Assembly (NCBI GenBank): GCA_964437735.1
Contig: CAYTID010000036.1
Span: 1-21,558 of the forward strand
Origin: CAYTID01 sp964437735
GTDB taxonomy: Bacteria; Bacteroidota; Ignavibacteria; UBA10030; BY39
Direction: 5' to 3'
Length of the DNA stretch: 21,558 bases
Shown here: positions 15,510 to 21,558 of the stretch, piece by piece
How positions within the stretch are numbered: the stretch's first letter is position 1
Layout of the letters: every line of letters starts with the position of its first letter
The notes under the pieces: model-generated
Seen by the model: the letters and a program-made list of their open reading frames with translations, nothing else
What the model was told of the DNA's origin: nothing
Database searches by the model: none
Program-made: the position numbers and the translations under genes

Positions 15510-16508
15510 TTATAATTCACATTTTGGATCGCGTGTCATGAGGTCTTCCGTAGCAGTATGAGGATCCTTTCCGTTAAAGAGTACACTATATACTTCATTT
15601 ATTATTGGAACTTCAACACCGATTTTTTGCGATAACTCATATGCCGATTTGGTGGTAGCAACTCCTTCGGCAACCATAACCATTTCCCCGATTACATCAT
15701 CAAGTTTTCGCCCTTTACCGATTTCTTCACCAACATGGCGGTTACGGCTATGCCGACTCATACAAGTTGCAATCAAATCGCCGATACCCGAGAGACCTGA
15801 AAAAGTCACTTGTTTTGCATTTTTAGCAACTCCCATACGGGCAATTTCAACTATTCCACGCGTCATAATTGCAGCTTTTGTGTTATCACCATATCCTACA
15901 CCGTCAGCCAGACCGGCTCCGACAGCGATGACATTTTTTAACGCGCCGCCAAGTTCAACTCCATGTATGTCGTCAGAAGTGTATATTCTGAAATAATTAG
16001 TCATAAATACACTTTGAGCGAGCTTGGCAGAATCCTTACTGTTTGATGCAACAACTACGGCTGTTGGAATTTTTTTGGCTACTTCCTCAGCAAAACTCGG
16101 ACCTGATAAAACTGAAATTTTAGATTCAGGATAATTTGGAAAAACTTCACTAATAACTTCCGACATTGTCAACAATGTATTTACTTCAATACCCTTCGCA
16201 ACATTAACAAAAAGTGGTTGACCAAACTGCAGATGGGACACCTGCTGAAGAACTGAACGCAGATATTGTGACGGAACAGCAGTAACTATTACATCTTTAC
16301 CAAGGAAAGCTTCTTCAAGATTTTCAGGAACATGAATTGATTCGGGAATATGAATTCCAGGAAGAAAAACCGTATTTTCTCTTTTCTCCCGGATATTTAG
16401 CGTATCATCAGGAGAATTTGACCAAATAGTAACATTGTGTTTATTTGAATTGAGGACTAATGCAAGTGTGGTTCCCCAGCTGCCGGCTCCGATTACCGAT
16501 ATATTCAT
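15510..16508 (-). CDS. gpsA: Glycerol-3-phosphate dehydrogenase [NAD(P)+]
   Basis: Reduces dihydroxyacetone phosphate to sn-glycerol 3-phosphate in the cytosol, supplying the backbone for phospholipids. The 332-residue protein has the Rossmann GAGSWGTTLA (7-16), AVPSQYLR (77-84), VAKGIE (103-108), SGPSFAEEVA (135-144), catalytic K191 in LGGALKNVIAVGAG (187-199), and GLSGIGDLIATC...SRNRHVG (238-260). Length and motif order are normal. It lies 25 nt after plsY, whose enzyme uses its product, and 27 nt before recG, so the three are probably one transcript. The upstream AGGT is a weak ribosome binding site. Confidence 0.97.
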   Translation of the reverse strand: MNISVIGAGSWGTTLALVLNSNKHNVTIWSNSPDDTLNIREKRENTVFLPGIHIPESIHVPENLEEAFLGKDVIVTAVPSQYLRSVLQQVSHLQFGQPLFVNVAKGIEVNTLLTMSEVISEVFPNYPESKISVLSGPSFAEEVAKKIPTAVVVASNSKDSAKLAQSVFMTNYFRIYTSDDIHGVELGGALKNVIAVGAGLADGVGYGDNTKAAIMTRGIVEIARMGVAKNAKQVTFSGLSGIGDLIATCMSRHSRNRHVGEEIGKGRKLDDVIGEMVMVAEGVATTKSAYELSQKIGVEVPIINEVYSVLFNGKDPHTATEDLMTRDPKCEL

Positions 16509-16533
16509 AGTATACCTATATGAAAGTAAACGT

Positions 16534-17220
16534 CTATTTTTCCGTTTGATTTTTCTTTTTAAAAATTCTCAGATTAGTAATTTTGTTTTCCTTACCATCG
16601 AGTAATCTTTTAATATTCGCCCGGTGAGTATATATCAGAAGTGCGGCTATACCTATACTAAAAAAAATAAGAGTTCCGTAACCGGGAACATCTGCATTTA
16701 AAACATTTTCTCTGAAAACCAAAGCGAGAGGAAAAGTAATAGCAGCGCTGATAGATCCCAGTGAAACGTATCGTGAAATTAAAAAAACTGTTGCGAAAAC
16801 GCTTATTGCAATTAGTAAATCCCATGGCGCCAAACCAACCAGCATACCTGCCGCCGTTGCAATTCCTTTCCCCCCCCTGAAACTTCCGAAGATTGTCCAA
16901 ATATGACCAAGTATTGCAGAACAGCCGGCTAATATTTGTATCAATACATAGTTTTCAATCGGACTGTGAAAATTTAAGAAAAAATCGAGATGAGCTAATT
17001 TAGCTACAAATACTGTAGCAACTAAACCTTTGAACATATCTGTAATAATAACGAATATTCCGGCTTTTACACCTAAAACCCGCATCACATTAGTACCACC
17101 GGCATTACCGCTTCCATGCTGCCTTATATCAATGCCTTTGACGAAACGACTTACTATTATACTTGTCGGAATCGATCCTACCAAATAACTTAATAGAATT
17201 ACAAATAATAACGAAACCAT
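16534..17220 (-). CDS. plsY: Acyl-phosphate:glycerol-3-phosphate acyltransferase PlsY
   Basis: Integral membrane acyltransferase that transfers the acyl group from acyl-phosphate to glycerol 3-phosphate, making lysophosphatidic acid. The 228 residues contain five to six hydrophobic segments and the three conserved loops: GSIPT (15-19) with HGSGNAGGTNVMRVLG (35-50), GHIWTIFGSFRGGKG (105-119), and THRANIKRLLDG (198-209). GGTN replaces the more usual GATN; I take this as a lineage variant. The C-terminal tail is basic. AGGA precedes the ATG by about 7 nt. It heads the plsY-gpsA-recG run behind a possible promoter, and the next gene supplies its substrate. Confidence 0.95.
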   Translation of the reverse strand: MVSLLFVILLSYLVGSIPTSIIVSRFVKGIDIRQHGSGNAGGTNVMRVLGVKAGIFVIITDMFKGLVATVFVAKLAHLDFFLNFHSPIENYVLIQILAGCSAILGHIWTIFGSFRGGKGIATAAGMLVGLAPWDLLIAISVFATVFLISRYVSLGSISAAITFPLALVFRENVLNADVPGYGTLIFFSIGIAALLIYTHRANIKRLLDGKENKITNLRIFKKKNQTEK

Positions 17221-17244
17221 AAAACATCCTAATTTTGATATGTA

Positions 17245-17273
17245 AAGATAGAAATATTTCTAAAAAATTACAA
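17245..17273 (-). promoter_or_regulatory. Possible promoter of plsY-gpsA-recG
   Basis: On the minus strand, TTGTAA (17273-17268) and TATCTT (17250-17245) are separated by 17 bases. The start would be near 17238, about 18 nt before the plsY ATG. A 14-bp palindrome, TAGAAATATTTCTA (17249-17262), lies in the spacer and touches the -10; it might be an operator, or mark the end of the ispD transcript. Moderate consensus match only. Confidence 0.35.
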
Positions 17274-17281
17274 AGTTGTTA

Positions 17282-17980
17282 TTAATTTTCACCCGAAATC
17301 AATATCTTGGCAAATTGTAAATCTTCCACGGTAGTTATTTTTATATTTGTATTTTCACCGGTTATTGCCTTAACCGCTTTTTCGATCCTTTCAACCAAAC
17401 TCGCATCGTCGGTTGAATATATATTGTCGGAGTATGCTTTTTCGTATGCCTCGATTATTAAATCTGTTTGAAATCCTTGCGGAGTTTGTGCGGCGGCTAA
17501 AATCGACCGGTCAAGGGTTTTTACAATATTATCATCGTTGTTGACTATTTTAATTGTGTCTTTAGGAGTGATAATCGGTATAGCCGCTCCATGCTCGCGC
17601 GTATTTTTTATAACTTCCTTAATTAATCTTGTCGTAACAAATGGACGAACTGCATCGTGAATCAGCAAAATATCACACTTGAGGTTAGCAATTTCACGTA
17701 TTCCATTCCAAACGGAATCCTGACGTATTTCACCTCCCGGAACAACAGAAACAACTTTTGAAAAATTGAAATTTCTGACTATGGTTTCCGTTTCATCGAT
17801 GTAATCACGGTGTGATGAAATAACAATTTGATCAACCTCTTCACATTGTTGAAATTTATCGATAGCTAAAGCAATCACCGGCATACCTTTAATTTCAAGA
17901 AATTGCTTTGGCTTTGGATTTCCAAACCTTATTCCAAGTCCGCCTGATGCTATGATTACGCCTGTTCGTGAATTAATCAT
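17282..17980 (-). CDS. ispD: 2-C-methyl-D-erythritol 4-phosphate cytidylyltransferase IspD
   Basis: Third enzyme of the MEP pathway: couples CTP to methylerythritol 4-phosphate on the way to isoprenoid precursors. The 232-residue protein has the N-terminal CTP-binding IIASGGLGIRFG...PKQF (9-27), GGEIRQDSVWNG (82-93), HDAVRP (108-113), DTIK (141-144), AAAQTPQGF (162-170), TDDASLVE (190-197) and TTVEDL (216-221). The usual first-loop alanine is serine (ASGG for AAGG/AAGS), a common kind of variation. There is no IspF fusion, as length and motifs end normally. It follows queA by 11 nt, so the two are probably co-transcribed. Confidence 0.95.
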   Translation of the reverse strand: MINSRTGVIIASGGLGIRFGNPKPKQFLEIKGMPVIALAIDKFQQCEEVDQIVISSHRDYIDETETIVRNFNFSKVVSVVPGGEIRQDSVWNGIREIANLKCDILLIHDAVRPFVTTRLIKEVIKNTREHGAAIPIITPKDTIKIVNNDDNIVKTLDRSILAAAQTPQGFQTDLIIEAYEKAYSDNIYSTDDASLVERIEKAVKAITGENTNIKITTVEDLQFAKILISGEN

Positions 17981-17991
17981 TTGGAGCCTAT

Positions 17992-19029
17992 TTATAATAT
18001 AAGCATAGAATCGCCGTAACTATAAAAGCGATAACCATCTTTGATAGCTTTTTTATATGCCTTCATGATAAAATCGCGGTTGGCAAAAGCGGAAACCATC
18101 ATTAAGAGTGTTGATTCCGGCATATGAAAATTTGTTATTAGCTTATCAACAATTTTAAAATTGTAGGGCGGGAAAATAAATTTATCAGTCCATCCTTTAT
18201 TCGTTTTTAGCAAACCTTCGGTTGTTACAGACGATTCAAGAGCTCTGGCTGTACTTGTTCCGCAAACGAAAACATTTGTTTTGTTTTTAATCGCTCTATT
18301 CACTGCAGTTACTACGCTTTCATCAACCTCAAAAAGTTCGGAATCCATTTTGTGTTTAGATAGATCTTCTACCTCTACCTTGCGGAAAGTTCCAAGACCG
18401 ATATTTAAAGTTACAAAGACGATTTTCACACCTTTCTTTTCGATATTCGATAGAATTTTTTTAGTAAAATGCAGACCCGCAGTCGGTGCAGCCACCGATC
18501 CTACATTCTGTGCATAAACCGTTTGATACCTCTCTTTATCTACAACTTCAGAATCGCGTTTAATATAATAAGGAAGCGGCATGTGACCTATTCGCTCAAA
18601 AACTTTATACAAGTCACCATCGTAAATAAAACGAATAGTCCGACCTCTGGAAGTTGTGTTGTCAACTATTTCACAAAGCAGTTTACCGTCGTCAAAATGC
18701 ACTTTGTTGCCAATCCTGACTTTGCGCGCCGGTTCTACAATAACGTCCCAGATATTGTCTTCTTTGTTTAATTCGCGAAGCAACAGAACTTCAATTTTTG
18801 CATTTGTTTTCTCTTTTTTCCCAAATAATCGAGCAGGAAATACTTTTGTATTATTCAAAACTAATACGTCGCCTTTGTTAAAATATTGAATAATATCAGA
18901 AAAAACTTTTTCTTCAATGCTTTCATCTTCCCTGTTCAACACCATCAATTGTGATGAGTCTCTTTGCGATACGGGATATTTTGCGATCAAATTTCTCGGA
19001 AGTGTGTATTTAAAATCGGATAGTTTCAT
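17992..19029 (-). CDS. queA: S-adenosylmethionine:tRNA ribosyltransferase-isomerase QueA
   Basis: Transfers and isomerises the ribosyl group of SAM onto preQ1 in tRNA, giving epoxyqueuosine at the wobble base. The 345 residues match the family over the full length: N-terminal LPRNLIAKYPVSQRDSSQLM (10-29), VLNNTKVFPARL (57-68), PLPYYI (151-156), RYQTVYA (167-173), GSVAAPTAGLHFT (177-189), TNFHMPESTL (299-308), YRFYSYGDSML (333-343). A good Shine-Dalgarno AAGGAG lies about 10 nt before the ATG. It is the first gene after the ppdK-queA gap with its inverted-repeat element, and probably heads queA-ispD. Confidence 0.97.
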   Translation of the reverse strand: MKLSDFKYTLPRNLIAKYPVSQRDSSQLMVLNREDESIEEKVFSDIIQYFNKGDVLVLNNTKVFPARLFGKKEKTNAKIEVLLLRELNKEDNIWDVIVEPARKVRIGNKVHFDDGKLLCEIVDNTTSRGRTIRFIYDGDLYKVFERIGHMPLPYYIKRDSEVVDKERYQTVYAQNVGSVAAPTAGLHFTKKILSNIEKKGVKIVFVTLNIGLGTFRKVEVEDLSKHKMDSELFEVDESVVTAVNRAIKNKTNVFVCGTSTARALESSVTTEGLLKTNKGWTDKFIFPPYNFKIVDKLITNFHMPESTLLMMVSAFANRDFIMKAYKKAIKDGYRFYSYGDSMLIL

Positions 19030-19071
19030 ATTATGCAGCTCCTTCTATGTTAAACTAATATTTGAAAGTAA

Positions 19072-19180
19072 GTAGAAGTTGTCCCAATAATCGGATTGTC
19101 CCGACCGGATGGTTGTGCCATCCATAATTCCCATTTGCCGACAAATCGAATGTCAGGAGAATATATGAGACAACCTCTAC
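19072..19180. repeat. 109-bp inverted-repeat-bounded element with internal hairpins (structured RNA or MITE-like)
   Basis: The ends GTAGAAGTTGTCCC (19072-19085) and GAGACAACCTCTAC (19167-19180) are inverted repeats; in the minus-strand transcript they form 14 continuous pairs, two of them G-U. Enclosed are three smaller stems: TCGG/CCGA (19091-19094, 19101-19104), GGATGG/CCATCC with a 5-nt loop (19107-19123), and ATTTG/CAAAT with a 4-nt loop (19133-19146). The whole could fold as a closed multi-branch RNA starting 16 nt after the ppdK stop and ending 43 nt before queA. No T tract follows, so it is not a standard terminator. The terminal repeats include TA at both ends, which would also fit a small transposon-derived element. 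I do not recognise a named family. Confidence 0.6.
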
Positions 19181-19195
19181 CAATTTCTAATTATT

Positions 19196-21558
19196 TTATT
19201 TATTTCTCTTTGTTATTTTTTTTGCTTTCTTTTTAACCACATACGATTTTTTGGTACTCCCGTATTGTAATGCAGCTCTCGCAGCCGCAAGACGTGCAAT
19301 CGGTACCCTATAAGGAGAACAGCTAACATAATTCAAACCGAGTTGGTGACAGAATTCAATCGAACTCGGCTCGCCGCCATGTTCACCACATATACCAAGC
19401 TTAATGTTTGGTCTGGCTGATTTCCCTTTTTCCACAGCAATCTGCATCAATGCACCTACACCCTGACGGTCAATCGCTTCAAACGGATCCTTGGCATAGA
19501 TATTTTTCTGTACATATGGAATAAGGAATCTACCTGAATCATCCCGGCTCACACCTAAGGTGGTCTGAGTTAAATCGTTCGTACCGAAACTAAAGAACTC
19601 TGCAACTGAGGCGATTTCATCAGCCGTGAGTGCACCTCTCGGAATTTCTATCATTGTGCCGACGAGATAATCAATCTTAATATTATTTTCCTTCATGACC
19701 TCTTTTGCTACTTTGCGAACAATTTCTTCTTGCAGTTTCAATTCTTCCACAATTCCGACAAGCGGGATCATTATTTCGACCTTGACTTTTATTCCTCGTT
19801 TTTGAACGTTTGCCGCAGCTTCGAAAATTGCACGGGATTGCATATCGGTGATTTCCGGATATATAACTCCTAACCGGCATCCTCTGAAACCTAACATTGG
19901 ATTGAACTCATGAAGAGAGTTTACGCGCTGGTGAACTTTTTCATAGCTAATTTTCATTTGCGCAGCCAGTTCCCTTTGACTTTCTTCGCCATGAGGAACG
20001 AACTCGTGAAGAGGAGGATCGATGGTACGAATAGTAACGGGTCTGCCATTCATAGCTTCAAAAATACCCTCGAAGTCGAGTCGTTGAAAAGGTAAGAGTT
20101 TTGTTAACGCTGCTTTCCTGTCTTCCAATGTATCGGCAAGAATCATTTCGCGCATCGGACCGATTTTCCCTTCGCCAAAGAACATATGCTCTGTGCGGCA
20201 TAATCCGATTCCTTCAGCGCCGAATGAGACTGCTATTTGCGACTGATCTGGCTGATCTGCATTTGTCCGAACTCCGAGCGTTCTGTATTTATCTGCCCAC
20301 GTCATAATTTTATTGTATAATTTATATACAGGTGCAGTTTTGGGATCAAGTGTTTTATCTACTAAAACTTGAAGGACTTCTGACGGTTTTGTGTTTACCT
20401 GTCCGAGAATAACTTCTCCGGTGGTTCCGTCAATCGATATATAATCGCCTTCACGGACAATCGTACCGCTGACCGACATCGCTCTGGCAACATAATCAAT
20501 ATTCAAAGCTGAACATCCGGCAACGCACACCTTTCCCATTTGACGGGCAACTAAGGCAGCGTGTGATGTCATTCCGCCTCTGGCTGTCAATATTCCTTCC
20601 GATGCATCCATACCTTTAATATCTTCGGGAGATGTTTCTACTCTGACTAAAATTACTTTTTCACCGCGTGCTTTCCATTCTTCGGCATCCGGTGCATTGA
20701 AAACTATCCGTCCACAAGCAGCACCGGGACCGGCATTTAATCCGACTGCCAATAATCTGCCAGACTTAACTGCTTCTTCTTTTTCCTTGATATCGAATAT
20801 TGGTCGTAGCAGTTGATTCAACTGATCGGGATCAATCCGATTTAAAGCTTCTTTTTCGTCAATAAGTTTTTCATCTACCATATCAACGGCTATTCTCATC
20901 GCCGCAAAAGCAGTTCTTTTACCAACACGGCATTGGAGTATATAAAGCTTATCTTGCTGAATTGTAAACTCAATATCCATCATATCTTTATAGTGTCTTT
21001 CAAGAATGCTCCTATATTTTTCAAGTTCATTGTAAATCTTTCGATTCGAATCTCTTAACTGAGAAATCGGCAGCGGAGTCCGTGTTCCCGCTACAACGTC
21101 TTCTCCCTGGGCATTCATTAAAAATTCACCGTAATAAATGTTTTCGCCTGTGGCGGCATCACGCGTAAATGCAACGCCGGTTCCGGAATCCATTCCCATA
21201 TTCCCGAATACCATTGCCTGCACATTGACGGCGGTTCCCCAAGATGCGGGTATAGAGTACATTTTTCGGTAAGCGATTGCCCGTTCGTTCATCCAGGAAT
21301 TGAATACTGCTCCGACAGCGCCCCATAGTTGTTCCATCGGATTATCCGGAAAATCGTGGCCGGTTTTTTCTTTGATTGTTTTTTTGAATTCAATAACCAA
21401 TTCCTTCAAATCATCAGCCGTGAGATCTGTGTCAAGGTGTATCCCTTTTTGATTTTTCTTATTCTCCAGAATAACTTCAAACGGATCATGTTCATCTTTA
21501 TTTACCGGTTTTAATCCTAACACAACATCTCCGTACATCGCTACGAATCTTCTGTATG
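19196..21558 (-). CDS. ppdK: Pyruvate, phosphate dikinase, N-terminus cut by window edge
   Basis: Interconverts pyruvate + ATP + phosphate with phosphoenolpyruvate + AMP + diphosphate, a reversible step linking glycolysis and gluconeogenesis. The frame stays open to the window edge, above the Met at 21538 (upstream residues YRRFVA continue the family's RRF..MYGDVV motif), so about 100 N-terminal residues are missing and 786 whole codons are visible. Counting from that Met: the ATP-grasp part has DSGTGVAFTRD (117-127) and a QCRVGKRTA segment, the phosphohistidine motif is GGMTSHAALVARQMG with H326, and the C-terminal PEP/pyruvate barrel has EGIGLCRTEHMF, FGTNDLTQTTLG and CGEHGGEP carrying the catalytic cysteine. 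A lysine-rich C-terminal tail ends the protein. The promoter is outside the window. Confidence 0.97.
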   Translation of the reverse strand, partial: YRRFVAMYGDVVLGLKPVNKDEHDPFEVILENKKNQKGIHLDTDLTADDLKELVIEFKKTIKEKTGHDFPDNPMEQLWGAVGAVFNSWMNERAIAYRKMYSIPASWGTAVNVQAMVFGNMGMDSGTGVAFTRDAATGENIYYGEFLMNAQGEDVVAGTRTPLPISQLRDSNRKIYNELEKYRSILERHYKDMMDIEFTIQQDKLYILQCRVGKRTAFAAMRIAVDMVDEKLIDEKEALNRIDPDQLNQLLRPIFDIKEKEEAVKSGRLLAVGLNAGPGAACGRIVFNAPDAEEWKARGEKVILVRVETSPEDIKGMDASEGILTARGGMTSHAALVARQMGKVCVAGCSALNIDYVARAMSVSGTIVREGDYISIDGTTGEVILGQVNTKPSEVLQVLVDKTLDPKTAPVYKLYNKIMTWADKYRTLGVRTNADQPDQSQIAVSFGAEGIGLCRTEHMFFGEGKIGPMREMILADTLEDRKAALTKLLPFQRLDFEGIFEAMNGRPVTIRTIDPPLHEFVPHGEESQRELAAQMKISYEKVHQRVNSLHEFNPMLGFRGCRLGVIYPEITDMQSRAIFEAAANVQKRGIKVKVEIMIPLVGIVEELKLQEEIVRKVAKEVMKENNIKIDYLVGTMIEIPRGALTADEIASVAEFFSFGTNDLTQTTLGVSRDDSGRFLIPYVQKNIYAKDPFEAIDRQGVGALMQIAVEKGKSARPNIKLGICGEHGGEPSSIEFCHQLGLNYVSCSPYRVPIARLAAARAALQYGSTKKSYVVKKKAKKITKRNK

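Noticed and set aside
17249..17262. Palindrome TAGAAATATTTCTA as a terminator of ispD
   Set aside because: The stem is AT-only apart from two pairs and has no T tract after it on the minus strand; kept only as a note under the plsY promoter.
19072..19180. tRNA or rho-independent terminator
   Set aside because: The stem is 14 pairs, there is no TΨC-like or anticodon arm and no CCA end, and no T tract follows on the minus strand.
19030..19195. preQ1 riboswitch in front of queA
   Set aside because: Would suit queuosine regulation, but the known preQ1 classes are small pseudoknots near the ribosome site; the structure here is a long closed stem with three hairpins, and its end is 43 nt before the ATG.

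Overview
The window is AT-rich bacterial chromosome with dense gene packing. Apart from one gene, everything is read from the minus strand. The plus-strand exception is an exported carboxypeptidase ending in a type IX secretion (Por-type) sorting domain (YPNPFNP motif, terminal TNKLLLIK). That domain, the low GC, the σ70-like promoters and the gene styles suggest the Bacteroidota/Chlorobiota/Ignavibacteriota group, most like Ignavibacteria. This placement is inference; no rRNA or other marker was compared. No tRNA, rRNA, CRISPR array, transposase or phage gene is visible, and no gap between genes exceeds about 200 bases.

Layout in minus-strand reading order, right to left. (1) 21558-19196: pyruvate phosphate dikinase, its N-terminus cut by the window edge. 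(2) 19195-19030: a gap holding a 109-bp element with 14-bp inverted-repeat ends and internal hairpins. (3) 19029-13245: queA, ispD, plsY, gpsA, recG (queuosine tRNA modification, isoprenoid precursor, first phospholipid steps, replication-fork rescue), with a possible promoter before plsY. (4) 13244-13043: a gap with a good promoter. (5) 13042-9210: two tandem D-Ala-D-Ala-ligase-like ATP-grasp enzymes, a small GNAT acetyltransferase and a lysine 2,3-aminomutase-family radical SAM enzyme, overlapping or closely spaced. (6) 7500-9197 (+): the carboxypeptidase. (7) 7372-5417: DNA primase dnaG, divergent from the carboxypeptidase. (8) 5332-1: a six-gene operon of GT9 glycosyltransferase, DUF3108 protein, deoxyhypusine-synthase-like protein, CPBP membrane protease, zinc-ribbon/DUF2007 protein and cdsA (cut by the window edge), with gaps of -11 to +11 nt behind one promoter.

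Most of the window is housekeeping. PlsY and GpsA start, and CdsA continues, glycerophospholipid synthesis; with GT9 and the CPBP protease this gives an envelope flavour. The best candidate for an undescribed system is region 5. KamA retains the two aspartates that select lysine, while both ATP-grasp proteins lack the D-Ala-binding motifs of true Ddl. The set looks able to make, acetylate and ligate a beta-lysine-type amino acid into a small molecule whose identity cannot be read from sequence. The second candidate is the inverted-repeat element between ppdK and queA.
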